From positions 1-60,161 of the forward strand of contig JAIQFV010000009.1 in NCBI GenBank assembly GCA_020073085.1: 60,161 nt of DNA, written 5' to 3'. Shown here in pieces: positions 8,487-16,717 of the stretch; within the stretch, counting starts at the first letter, position 1, and each line of letters opens with the position of its first letter. The position numbers and the translations under genes are program-made. The notes beneath the pieces were generated by a model. That model ran no database searches and was not told where the DNA came from. It was given only the letters and a program-made list of their open reading frames with translations. The DNA is from Terriglobia bacterium. Its GTDB lineage: Bacteria; Acidobacteriota; Terriglobia; JAIQFV01.

Positions 8487-9394
8487 ATACTCAATCGAGC
8501 GCCGTGCCGGAGTCGCCCCTGGATCCGTCGAAAATCCCGCCCGCGGCCACGCGGGCGACTCGCCCCTTGTACTGGTCGGTGCGGCGCGAACTGTGGGAGT
8601 ATCGTTCGATCTACATGGCGCCGCTGGCCGTCGCCGGGGTCGCCCTGTTCGGCTTCCTGATCGCGACAATCGGTCGCGCCATGGCGTCGCCCAGCCTGGC
8701 CCAGCGGCGGCAAGTCCTCGAAGAGCCCTACGCCTTCGCGACCGGTCTGATCATGGTGACCGCTTTTATCGTCAGCGTGTTCTACTCCCTCGACGCGCTG
8801 CACGGCGAGCGCCGCGATCGCAGCATCCTGTTCTGGAAGTCACTGCCGGTTTCCGATCTCACCACCGTGCTCGCGAAGGCCAGTATTCCGCTCGTCGTTC
8901 TGCCCTTGCTCAGCTTCGTGATCACCGTGGCCACGCAGCTGATCATGCTGCTGTTGAGCAGCATCGTCCTGCTGGGGAGCGGCCTGAGCGTCGCGACGCT
9001 TTGGACACAGGCGTCGTCGTTCCTGATGGCGCTGCTCTACCACCTGGTGACCGTGCATATGCTCTGGTATGCGCCCATCTATGGCTGGCTGCTGCTGGTC
9101 TCCGGCTGGGCACGGCGCGTGGCATTTCTCTGGGCTGGCTTACCGCTGCTCGCCATCTGCGCGGTCGAAAGGATTGCTTTTAACACGACCCATTTCGCCG
9201 CCCTGCTGAAGTACCGTCTCATGGGTCCTGAAGTCTTCCAGTTGCCAGGTCCAGGTAGACTCGCGATGGGCTCGATGACGCACTTCAGCCCGGAGAAATT
9301 CCTGAGCAGCCCCGGTCTGTGGATCGGGCTGGCAGTCGCCGCGATATTTCTCGCTGCCGCGGTCCGGCTGCGCCGCTATCGGGAGCCGATCTGA
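8483..9394 (+). CDS. ABC-2 type permease subunit
   Basis: A 303-residue membrane protein with about six hydrophobic segments: near residues 50-70 (MAPLAVAGVALFGFLIATIG), 95-115, 140-180, 200-225, 230-250 and 275-295. The loop LDALHGERRDRSILFWKSLPVSD is the conserved ABC-2 motif that contacts the ATPase. AGGAG lies 9 bases before ATG 8483. It completes the GntR/ATPase/permease set. Export is more likely than import because there is no binding protein. Nothing unusual apart from a proline-rich hydrophilic N-terminus of about 35 residues. Confidence 0.9.
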   Translation: MNTQSSAVPESPLDPSKIPPAATRATRPLYWSVRRELWEYRSIYMAPLAVAGVALFGFLIATIGRAMASPSLAQRRQVLEEPYAFATGLIMVTAFIVSVFYSLDALHGERRDRSILFWKSLPVSDLTTVLAKASIPLVVLPLLSFVITVATQLIMLLLSSIVLLGSGLSVATLWTQASSFLMALLYHLVTVHMLWYAPIYGWLLLVSGWARRVAFLWAGLPLLAICAVERIAFNTTHFAALLKYRLMGPEVFQLPGPGRLAMGSMTHFSPEKFLSSPGLWIGLAVAAIFLAAAVRLRRYREPI

Positions 9395-9483
9395 TTCGCA
9401 TCCGGTCTTCATTGAACGCCTCGCGTATGGAGAACGGAGTAGGAACACAGCGGTAATGTCTAATTCGATGTTTAGGAGGACCT

Positions 9484-10242
9484 ATGGAACCCGTTGTTGG
9501 TCTTGACCCTTCACCCATGGAATGTGCTTCTTCCTCACTTACCATTCCGATTTGGCAGGACATCCTGGCCCAGGCAATGACCGGCGAATTACTCGCCGCG
9601 ATGAACTACACCTCCTTATCGGAGATAGGTGACGATTTCACAGAAGCAGCCGATGCATTGGAGCATGCGGAGGGTGAACGGGGGCATGCTGCTGCGTTTG
9701 CTGCCGAGGGCCGCAAGATTGGAATAAACGTCGCCAACAACGTCGACGCCAAGCATTGGAAGCGGCTCCGCGACGCATTCCTGCGCTGCATCGCAGAGCG
9801 TGACTTTATAGGCTGCCTGATCGTCCAGGAGATCATGCTGGAATCATTCGCCGCCGCCAGCTATGCACGCGTCGGGAAGGTGGCGCCGGGAAGTCTTGGC
9901 AAAACCTTTGCCCGCATCGCCGCCGAGGAACATGAGCACATCGATCACGCTCTTGCGATTCTCAGAACGGAGCGCGCCCGCGACGCGCAGCGCTTCGACG
10001 AGAAGGTGTACCGGCTGCACCTTGAGGTGATGACCACCCTCGCGCAGATGCTGGCGAAGGAATGTAAGGATGGACATTGCGAAGTGTGCCATGCCAACTG
10101 TGTGAAGCCATCCCTGTTCGAAGTCAGTTTGTCTGCAGCCGAGCTTCGCGGAGCATCGCTCGAACAGTATCTAAAGACGCTGGACCGGCTGGGGATACCC
10201 GGGGAGGTAACCCTTGCATGGGTGACTCAGTTGCCGGTGTAG
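9484..10242 (+). CDS. ferritin-like di-iron protein, aldehyde-deformylating oxygenase (ADO)-like
   Basis: 252 residues. The ligand pattern of cyanobacterial ADO is reproduced: E35 (MTGELLAAMNY), E65-R-G-H68, E120 (MLESFAAASY) and E149-H-E-H152. The spacing E65 to E120 is 55 and E120 to E149 is 29, the same as E60/E115/E144 in the Synechococcus enzyme as I recall it, and CLIVQEIMLESFAAASY parallels CLLIQSLIIECFAIAAY. ADO turns fatty aldehydes into alkanes plus formate. After residue 190 there is a cysteine-rich insert, C194-x4-C199-x2-C202-x3-C206, absent from ADO; the tail LEQYLKTLDRLGIPGEVTLAW resumes the ADO end. Start ATG 9484 has AGGAGG. An acyl-ACP reductase homologue follows 17 bases later, which strongly supports the pathway. 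Another di-iron activity is possible. Confidence 0.75.
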   Translation: MEPVVGLDPSPMECASSSLTIPIWQDILAQAMTGELLAAMNYTSLSEIGDDFTEAADALEHAEGERGHAAAFAAEGRKIGINVANNVDAKHWKRLRDAFLRCIAERDFIGCLIVQEIMLESFAAASYARVGKVAPGSLGKTFARIAAEEHEHIDHALAILRTERARDAQRFDEKVYRLHLEVMTTLAQMLAKECKDGHCEVCHANCVKPSLFEVSLSAAELRGASLEQYLKTLDRLGIPGEVTLAWVTQLPV

Positions 10243-10259
10243 CGAAGCGGGGGCGGACG

Positions 10260-11354
10260 ATGGAAGTCGATTTCGCGCTGGTCGGGCATCAGGAGAGTTG
10301 GAGAGCGGCGGCGGACGTGCTCGCTGTCCTGCGCGGACCGCAGCGTGCGCCTCTGCCGGACGATGAGATCAAGGACATCCTTCCGTGGATTCCGCCCAGG
10401 GCCGTCTGCCATGTCGACGTCGGATCGATCGCCGGCGCGAGGGCACGCGGCCTCTACATCGACTCTTTCATTCCTCCGGACCGTCTGGATGCCGCCTACG
10501 TCCACGAGAACATCGCCCGCGTCCGAGGCGCGGCGGCCTGCGCGATCAAGGCAGGAGCGAGGATCGTGAGTCTGGGCGGATTCAGCTCCATTCTGATCGA
10601 GGGCAACTTCGATCAGCTTCCGGAACGACACGATACCGTCTTCACGACAGGCAATACGTTGACCGTTGGTTTCATCGTTCAGGGCCTCAAGAAGATGTGC
10701 GCTCTGGAGGGCCGGGACCTCCGCAGATCAACGCTCCTCATTATTGGGGCAACCGGAGATGTGGGGTCCGGCTGTGCCCGATGTCTGGCGCCGATCGTGA
10801 ATCGCGTGTTGCTCAGCGCACGCAACCTGGAGCGACTACGCCGGTTCGCGGCGGAGTTGCGAGCCGATGGAGTTCAGGTGGAGATCGCCACGGATCTCCA
10901 GCGATTCTCCGCAGAGGCCGACGTCGTGATCTGCGCGGCGAGTCTGGCGTCCCCTTCGCTTCTGTTGGGCCGGATCGCGCCCCACGCCATCGTTTGCGAT
11001 GCGGGTTATCCGAAGAACTTGTCTCCAAGCGGGATGAGGCCTGGCGCCAAAGTTTTCTTTGGAGGTCTGGGACAGATCACCGGTGGAATGCGGTTCTCGC
11101 CGGATTTTCATGGAATTCTGAACCGGCATCCGTTCCCCGATGTGGTCCATGGATGTCTACTCGAAGGCATGGCTCTCGCTCTGGAGGGCCGCTTCGAACC
11201 CTTCTCTCAAGGGAGAGGGTCCATCACCCCCGAGCGGGTCGAGGAGATGGAGACAATCGCTCGACGGCATGGTATCTATCTCGCACCGCTTTATAACGCC
11301 GATGGACCCGTGGAGGACGGATTTCATTGCCGGACGGAAGGGTCGAGAGGATGA
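10260..11354 (+). CDS. long-chain acyl-[acyl-carrier-protein] reductase (AAR)-like
   Basis: 364 residues (cyanobacterial AAR is about 341). Matching blocks in order: FALVGH at the N-terminus; IVSLGGFSSI near 102-111; VFTTGNTLTVGFIV near 127-140; the NADPH-binding Rossmann motif IIGATGDVGS at 161-170; LLSARNLERL; CDAGYPKNL near 246-254; and VHGCLLEGMALALEG, whose C299 aligns with the catalytic cysteine that forms the acyl-enzyme. It should reduce fatty acyl-ACP or acyl-CoA to the aldehyde used by the ADO-like protein just upstream. ATG 10260 is chosen because it puts FALVGH at the family position; an in-frame ATG at 10218 with GGGGAGG upstream overlaps the ADO-like gene and is possible. This gene pair is known mainly from cyanobacteria. 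Confidence 0.82.
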   Translation: MEVDFALVGHQESWRAAADVLAVLRGPQRAPLPDDEIKDILPWIPPRAVCHVDVGSIAGARARGLYIDSFIPPDRLDAAYVHENIARVRGAAACAIKAGARIVSLGGFSSILIEGNFDQLPERHDTVFTTGNTLTVGFIVQGLKKMCALEGRDLRRSTLLIIGATGDVGSGCARCLAPIVNRVLLSARNLERLRRFAAELRADGVQVEIATDLQRFSAEADVVICAASLASPSLLLGRIAPHAIVCDAGYPKNLSPSGMRPGAKVFFGGLGQITGGMRFSPDFHGILNRHPFPDVVHGCLLEGMALALEGRFEPFSQGRGSITPERVEEMETIARRHGIYLAPLYNADGPVEDGFHCRTEGSRG

Positions 11355-11481
11355 GTTCCGGCATTCCTTGCCGCAGCAGCGGTGTGGCGATGCCGCCAGG
11401 TAGAGAATCAACGCTATCTTCTAATTCTGTCCCGGAAGCATTTACGAGGAGAAGTTACACGAGAGTCTGGGAGGAACAAGC

Positions 11482-12240
11482 ATGGGCGCATCCGGAATGA
11501 TGGAACGGTTTGCAGACGAGTCGCCGCGTCTCAAGGCCAGGATTACCGGTGCCTTTTATCTCCTCACCATACTGACGGGGGTATTCGCCCAGATGTTCGT
11601 GAGCGGCCGGCTTGTTGTTGACGGCGATGCCGCGGCGACGGCGGCCAACCTACTGGCGCACGAGCGCTTGTTTCAGTTGGGTTTCGCCGTCTACCTCATC
11701 GAAATGGCGTGCCAAATTGCCATCACAGCACTCTTCTATGACTTGCTTAAGCCGGCGGGCAGGAGCGTCTCTTTGCTTGCCGCATTCTTGGGGCTCGCCG
11801 GTTGCATCATCAAGACTTTTAGCCGCGTCTTTTTTATCGCCCCCTTGTTCGTCTTGGGAGGCGCGCATTACTTGACTGTATTTAGCCAGGAACAACTGCA
11901 GGCGCTGGCGCTCCTCTTTCTCAAGGTGAATGACCGGGGCGCCGCGATCGCCTTGGTATTTTTCGGATTCTATGCACTCCTGACGGGCTACCTCATTGTC
12001 AGGTCCACCTTCCTGCCTCGAATCCTGGGAGTGATGGGAATATCGGGAGGTTTGGGTTGGCTGACCTTCCTGTATCTGCCACTCGGATACCGTCTATTCC
12101 CCTGCGTGGCCGTCCTCGGCCTCATCGGGGCAGCAGCGCTGATCCTGTGGCTCCTCGTGGCCGGCGTGAACGTTCAACGATGGAAGGAGCAGGCCGGTCG
12201 GCGGGGGGATGGCGATCGTAGCACCCCATGCACCCTTTGA
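11482..12240 (+). CDS. DUF4386 membrane protein (copy 1)
   Basis: 252 residues, six or so membrane segments. The DUF4386 start is clear: SPRLKARITGAFYLLTILTGVFAQ, then a loop with VDGDAAATAANLLAHERLFQLGF, then segments around 70-95, 105-120, 150-175, 190-215 and 220-240. GGGAGG lies 7 bases before ATG 11482. Function of DUF4386 is unknown. It is the first of three intact and two broken members lined up in the same direction, directly after the ADO/AAR-like pair; the 127-base gap with its own ribosome site suggests it need not be in that operon. Confidence 0.88.
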   Translation: MGASGMMERFADESPRLKARITGAFYLLTILTGVFAQMFVSGRLVVDGDAAATAANLLAHERLFQLGFAVYLIEMACQIAITALFYDLLKPAGRSVSLLAAFLGLAGCIIKTFSRVFFIAPLFVLGGAHYLTVFSQEQLQALALLFLKVNDRGAAIALVFFGFYALLTGYLIVRSTFLPRILGVMGISGGLGWLTFLYLPLGYRLFPCVAVLGLIGAAALILWLLVAGVNVQRWKEQAGRRGDGDRSTPCTL

Positions 12241-12269
12241 TTGAGTCGCTCGCTAAGGAGGCAAAGAGT

Positions 12270-12558
12270 ATGAGCAAAGCCACCCACCCTTTCGCGAACT
12301 TCCTCTCGCCCGCATTCGCCATCGAGGAGGACGTATGACTCCTACCTGTTCCTGCGTGCCCGGAGCATCCCCGTCCCGCTGGCCTGGCTGGGGGTACTCG
12401 CATCGAGCCTGCTCGTCATCGTCCTTCCCCTGCAGCTTGCGGGATTCATCGGAGGCCCGGTGACGACTTACATTGGGTTACCCATACTTGTGTTCGAACT
12501 GACGCTCGGGCTTTGGCTGCTCATCAAGGGAGTCGCCGCGCAACCGATTGCAACTTAA
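12270..12558 (+). pseudogene. DUF4386 gene with internal deletion
   Basis: A strong ribosome site (AAGGAGG at 12255-12261) precedes ATG 12270, which opens MSKATHPFANFLSPAF and stops at 12336. In another frame, 12334-12558 encodes YDSYLFLRARSIPVPLAWLGV, hydrophobic sequence, then LGLWLLIKGVAAQ and TAA, which is the end of a DUF4386 protein. The start and the last 75 codons survive; the middle is gone and the frames no longer join. It lies between two intact paralogues, so it is probably a dying tandem copy. Confidence 0.75.
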
Positions 12559-12631
12559 ACCTGGGTGTTATACCGCTGGCGTTCTTAAGTGCATTGTGCG
12601 CCATTATAGAAAACCTTAAGGAGCAAAATGT

Positions 12632-13339
12632 ATGGAAATGAACTTGAGTCCCCTCAAAAAGACTGCAAGATTTGCCGGCCTACTGTACCTCATTTGGATA
12701 ATAACGGGCGTCTATGGCATGTTCTATGTACCATCAAAGATTATGGTCCGGGGAGATGCAGTTGCCACCGCTAATAACATCCTTGCTCATGAATTCTTAT
12801 TTCGAACGTCCATCATTAATGATCTTATCAGCAACATCATTTGGGTGTTTTTGGTATTGGTTCTGTATCGATTGTTCAAACAGGTAAACGAGCGTCAGGT
12901 CAAACTTCTGGTTGCATTTGTGATTGTGCAAATTCCAACCGTTTTTATTATGGAGGCATTCAATATTACTTCACTTATGATTCTTAAAGGCGAAATATTG
13001 AAAACATTCGAACTTACTCAGAGACAAGATTTGGCTATGCTCTTTCTTAAAATTAACGATTACGGAGTCCTGGCATTAGAAATATTCTGGGGCCTTTGGC
13101 TTTTCCCCCTGGCGATCCTGGTTTACACGTCGCGCTTCCTACCCCGTTTCCTGGGTGTGTGGCTGATCATCAACGGCTTCGCCTGTCTGGCCATGGGCTT
13201 TACGGGCTTAGTGTTGCCGCAATACCATGATGTGGTCTATCGTATCGCCTTCCCCGCTCTCTTCGGAGAGATGGCGCTGATGCTGTGGCTCCTGATCATG
13301 GGCGCAAAGCCGCAGCCGTTGGCCGCCGCAGCCTCCTGA
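12632..13339 (+). CDS. DUF4386 membrane protein (copy 2)
   Basis: 235 residues with the family opening LKKTARFAGLLYLIWIITGVYGMFYVPS, the loop RGDAVATANNILAHEFLFR and five further membrane segments, ending LMLWLLIMGAKPQPLAAAAS. AAGGAG lies 8 bases before ATG 12632. Base composition changes sharply inside the gene: the first 450 bases are AT-rich (a sample at 12781-12840 is roughly 37 percent GC) while 13100-13339 is about 60 percent, like its neighbours. The protein is continuous across the step. Recombination between a foreign and a resident paralogue would explain this. Function unknown. Confidence 0.88.
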   Translation: MEMNLSPLKKTARFAGLLYLIWIITGVYGMFYVPSKIMVRGDAVATANNILAHEFLFRTSIINDLISNIIWVFLVLVLYRLFKQVNERQVKLLVAFVIVQIPTVFIMEAFNITSLMILKGEILKTFELTQRQDLAMLFLKINDYGVLALEIFWGLWLFPLAILVYTSRFLPRFLGVWLIINGFACLAMGFTGLVLPQYHDVVYRIAFPALFGEMALMLWLLIMGAKPQPLAAAAS

Positions 13340-13529
13340 TCTATAGCGCTACTTTATCGGCCCTTCGTGACCCATTGCTCTGGATAAAGAGGTGAGTAGG
13401 AGCACAGCCGTAATGACCGACCAGTTGCAGCTGGCTCAACATACCGCTGCCAAAGTTGTCGGCTTCCTTATACCTGTTTAAGGCTGACTAGCAAAATATT
13501 CCCTTTAATCCCTTTCGAAGGAGTGAATT

Positions 13530-14210
13530 ATGAGATCTGCAAAGAGCGTCGGCCGGATTATCGGCATGCTGTTGTTCGTGCAGTTAGCGGGACTCATTGT
13601 GCCCTTCGTGTTGTTACATCCTCTGACCATGGGATCTCGGTATTTCCTTGCCAATGCGGCGGCGAGCTCTTTTCAGATCAAGGTGGCTGTGTTTCTCTTG
13701 TTCGCAAATTGCGCGCTTACAATCGGCATGGCCATCGTGGCATATCCGGTCTTTCGCCAATATAGCGCTCAAATGGCGCTCTTGCTCGTGGCCGTAGGCG
13801 TGATCATGTTTTCGTTGCAAGCGGTCGATAATGCCCACGTGCTGTCCATACTGTCTTTAAGTCAGCAATACGCCCAGGCCGGCGGCCCGGATGAGCTTTT
13901 CCAAACGCTGGCGATGGTGGTCGGCTCGACAAGGAGGTGGGCACATTACTCAGAGCTGCTTGTTATCGATTGTTGGATCTTCGTGTTTTACAGCATCCTG
14001 TACCGCTTCGCCCCAGTGCCGCGCGTGTTGGCCGCTTTTGGACTGATCACAGTCATGCTTCACTTCACAGGGATCACGTTACCGTTGTTCCTGGGTTATC
14101 GGAGCGTGACGCTGATGGGCGCGACCATGGCCCTGAGCCACATAGCTCTAGCGTTGTGGCTGATAGTCAAGGGATTCGAAGAACGCCTTCCAAGTCGGGT
14201 GCCGAGCTAA
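13530..14210 (+). CDS. DUF4386 membrane protein (copy 3)
   Basis: 226 residues, about six membrane segments, opening SAKSVGRIIGMLLFVQLAGLIVPFVLL and ending GATMALSHIALALWLIVKGF. It is a divergent DUF4386 member lacking the RGDAxAT loop of the other copies; FALITVMLHFTGITLPLFLGY near residue 175 matches one branch of the family. AAGGAG lies 6 bases before ATG 13530. The 190-base upstream gap shares GAGTAGGA-CACAG-CGTAATG with the sequence upstream of the ADO-like gene (9436-9460), which could be a shared control region or duplicated flank. Function unknown. Confidence 0.83.
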   Translation: MRSAKSVGRIIGMLLFVQLAGLIVPFVLLHPLTMGSRYFLANAAASSFQIKVAVFLLFANCALTIGMAIVAYPVFRQYSAQMALLLVAVGVIMFSLQAVDNAHVLSILSLSQQYAQAGGPDELFQTLAMVVGSTRRWAHYSELLVIDCWIFVFYSILYRFAPVPRVLAAFGLITVMLHFTGITLPLFLGYRSVTLMGATMALSHIALALWLIVKGFEERLPSRVPS

Positions 14211-14293
14211 GCTTCAAATAAAATACCGCACCGATCCTGACCGGTTTTTAGCTTCTGAATAAGAGAGTAATTAAGGATTGGAACGAAACGAAT

Positions 14294-14390
14294 ATGAGCG
14301 CAGCCAAAACCATGAATCCAGATGGAAAAGGGTCGCCGCGATTCAAGGCCGGGATGCCCGGTGTCCTCTCTTTGCTCAGCGTCCTGACTG
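14294..14390 (+). pseudogene. DUF4386 N-terminal fragment
   Basis: ATG 14294 opens MSAAKTMNPDGKGSPRF, then KAGMPGVLSLLSVLTA, the DUF4386 start (compare SPRLKARITGAFYLLTILTG in copy 1). Similarity ends near 14390, exactly where the convergent small winged-helix gene ends; the frame then runs on through antisense of that gene. Only about 32 codons survive, so this is the truncated fifth family member in the row. The junction suggests that arrival or rearrangement of the neighbour removed the rest. Confidence 0.65.
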
Positions 14391-14615
14391 CTACTTTCTT
14401 CGGTAGACCACCTTGCCGTCAGGCCGGAGACGCTCTTTCAGCAACCCCTTTTCGACGAGTGTTTTCAGGGTTTCGTCCAGTGTGCCTCCGGATCCGGCGT
14501 CGAGCCACTGCGAAATGCCTTCAAGGGTATCCTCAGCATCCGGATTTCTACTGAGATAGCTCAGAATTTCACTCGCGATTCTGTCTGTTGAGTCGACCTT
14601 ATTGTATCGCGGCAT
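14391..14615 (-). CDS. small winged-helix protein
   Basis: 74 residues. Pattern: helix (DRIASEILSYLSRNPDAEDTLEGISQWL), second helix (TLDETLKTLVEKGLL), then a short beta wing (KERLRPDGKVVYRRK). This is a compact winged-helix fold as in many conserved small proteins of unknown role whose motif is NPDAxDTLEGIxxW. No strong ribosome site is visible before the ATG at 14615. It runs against its neighbours and interrupts a DUF4386 remnant, so it may have moved in. DNA binding is plausible but not shown. Confidence 0.7.
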   Translation of the reverse strand: MPRYNKVDSTDRIASEILSYLSRNPDAEDTLEGISQWLDAGSGGTLDETLKTLVEKGLLKERLRPDGKVVYRRK

Positions 14616-14822
14616 GAATGTCGTCCACCGAACGGCTAGTGATTCAACTGGGAAGGGTTCGTGTCAGGAATGATTCGTATCGGGTCTCTGCAAACGTGAA
14701 ATGGTTTCTCGTCATAGTCAACGCAGCAACTCTTCCTGACCAATTGCCATACGCAGAGATCTGACACTCGATCTTCTCACTTTGGAAGATAACAAGAAAC
14801 AATGAAGCGAATGGAGGATAAC

Positions 14823-16475
14823 ATGGTGAAGTCTTTGAGGTACTGCTTCCTTTTTGCCGTTGCAGGCTGCCTGCTCCTGGCGAAGCCCATGATGGCAGAA
14901 GAAGGAATCAAAGGCAATCTGGTCACGGTTGAATGGCTGGAGAAAAATCTTAAGAACCCCGATGTTCTGATACTCGACGCGTCACCTCAGAGCTACGCGG
15001 CACAACACATTCCCGGCGCAGTAAGCGCCAACGTATTCGAGCTATTCAGCTATGGTGTCGGGGGAGCGCCGATCCCGGAGACGGAAAGGCTCTTCCAGTC
15101 CTGGGGAGTCAGTTCCGGGAAAAAAATAGTCATGTACGATCCGGGCGGCACCATGCTGGCCACCCGCCTCTTTTTCGACCTCTACTATCACGGCTTCCCC
15201 GCAAAGAACCTTTTCATCCTGGACGGCGGATTGTTCAAGTGGCAAAAGGAAGGTTTGCCGGTAACGAAGGACCTTTCGCCGGCCCCGAAGAACGGCACTT
15301 TCAAAATCGAGAAGCTAAACGAAGATGTGGAAGTCGAACTCCCAGAATTCCTTACTGGATCCGGGGACACCGCCAACCATGCTTTAGTGGAAGCACTTGA
15401 GCCCGGATGGCATTTTGGAGAAATTCATCCTTTCAACAAGGCCGGCCATATCCCGAATGGCATCCTGGCGCCAACCACCGACTTTTTTAATCCCGACAAG
15501 ACCTTCAAATCAGCAGAGGAAATAAAGAGAATGCTGAGTTATTTGGGCATCAGGCCTGAACAGCAGATCTACACCTATTGCGGGGGCGGGGTCGCCGCCA
15601 GCGTGCCGTTTTTCGCCGCTAAGTTCATAGCGAATTATCCCAGAGTGAAACTTTTCCCGGCGTCCGAGATGGGATGGGTGTCCGATGAAAGAGACCTCCC
15701 TTACTGGACATTCGATGCCCCGTTCCTGATGCGGGAAACAAGCTGGTTGCAGTTCTGGGGCGGCCGGATGCTCAGGATGTACGTGGCCCCACGCATCAGC
15801 ATTGTGGATGTGCGGCCCGCAGACGCCTTCAATCAGGGACACGTGCCTTTCGCGCTGAACATCCCTGCCGAGGTGTTCAAAAGCAATATCACCAATCCCG
15901 GCAAGCTGGCTGAAATTCTGGGTCCGGCCGGCATCGATGCGTCTCACGAAGCCGTTGTATTTTCAGGCGCAGGGTTGACCAAGGACTCAGCCCTGGCGTT
16001 CGTCATGCTGGAAAAACTGGGACAGAAAAAAGTATCTGTCTTCATGGACTCCCTGGATAAAGTTGCACAGCCTGGGTACTCCCTGACAAAGGATGCAACT
16101 GTTGTTGGTCCCAAGAAGGGCCCACAAGACTTATCCATACCTCCCACAACTTATCCCGGGAATTTCCAGAAGGAGGTGATCGTTGCAGACCCGAGGATCA
16201 CCCGGGGAGTCTATTCCAAGGTATTTATTGCTTCGGGCAAGAATGTGCCTGCAAAAGCTCAGGACGGCAAAGTTGTTCATGTCCCGTTCACTGATCTCCT
16301 GAATGCCGACGGCACGCCCAAAGCCGCGAAAGATATCTGGAACATCCTGGCCAAGGCCGGGGTTCCGAGATATGCGGAGCTTGTTTGCTTCTCCGATGAT
16401 CCCGGTGAAGCGGCAGCCAACTATTTTATCCTCAAGCTGATGGGCTACCCTGATGTGAAGGTGTTGGTGATGTAA
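14823..16475 (+). CDS. exported multi-rhodanese-domain sulfurtransferase-like protein
   Basis: 550 residues, signal peptide MVKSLRYCFLFAVAGCLLLA, cleavage likely after MMA. Four rhodanese-like units can be traced: residues about 30-150 (LVTVEWLEKNL to LFILDGGLFKWQKEGLPV), with YDPGG instead of a catalytic cysteine; about 170-300, with YCGGGVAAS, the active loop; about 305-420, with FSGAGLT and no cysteine; and a short one at about 430-550, with VCFSDDPGEAAANY. So one clear and one possible active site remain among four units. GGAGG lies 5 bases before ATG 14823; an ATG 21 bases earlier is less well placed. Probable periplasmic thiosulfate or mercaptopyruvate sulfurtransferase, or persulfide carrier. 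No partner is adjacent. Confidence 0.87.
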   Translation: MVKSLRYCFLFAVAGCLLLAKPMMAEEGIKGNLVTVEWLEKNLKNPDVLILDASPQSYAAQHIPGAVSANVFELFSYGVGGAPIPETERLFQSWGVSSGKKIVMYDPGGTMLATRLFFDLYYHGFPAKNLFILDGGLFKWQKEGLPVTKDLSPAPKNGTFKIEKLNEDVEVELPEFLTGSGDTANHALVEALEPGWHFGEIHPFNKAGHIPNGILAPTTDFFNPDKTFKSAEEIKRMLSYLGIRPEQQIYTYCGGGVAASVPFFAAKFIANYPRVKLFPASEMGWVSDERDLPYWTFDAPFLMRETSWLQFWGGRMLRMYVAPRISIVDVRPADAFNQGHVPFALNIPAEVFKSNITNPGKLAEILGPAGIDASHEAVVFSGAGLTKDSALAFVMLEKLGQKKVSVFMDSLDKVAQPGYSLTKDATVVGPKKGPQDLSIPPTTYPGNFQKEVIVADPRITRGVYSKVFIASGKNVPAKAQDGKVVHVPFTDLLNADGTPKAAKDIWNILAKAGVPRYAELVCFSDDPGEAAANYFILKLMGYPDVKVLVM

Positions 16476-16717
16476 CGGTTATTGACCCTCTTGTCCACAT
16501 GAGCCGAGCTAATGGCGTGGAGGAACGACCTCGAGCAACGGGGATGGTCTGAATTGCGTGTTCTCAACTTAGCAGAGCCCGAGCCATGCCACCATGAAGG
16601 CGATGTGTGCTCCCCGGGACGGCTGTCCGCATCAACCCGACGATCGGTGGATCGGTCCTCTGGCTCGTTTGATCAAAGCGGTTGAGCGCGTCACTTTGCC
16701 AATGGCTCATGAGGATC

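Noticed and set aside
9440-9480. GTCTAATTCGATG resembling part of an integron attC site before the ADO-like gene
   Set aside because: No complementary partner site or conserved core spacing is found, and no integrase or cassette array is present.
10385-11296. Open frame of 303 codons overlapping the acyl-ACP reductase-like gene
   Set aside because: Shifted-frame shadow; the reductase frame has all conserved motifs.
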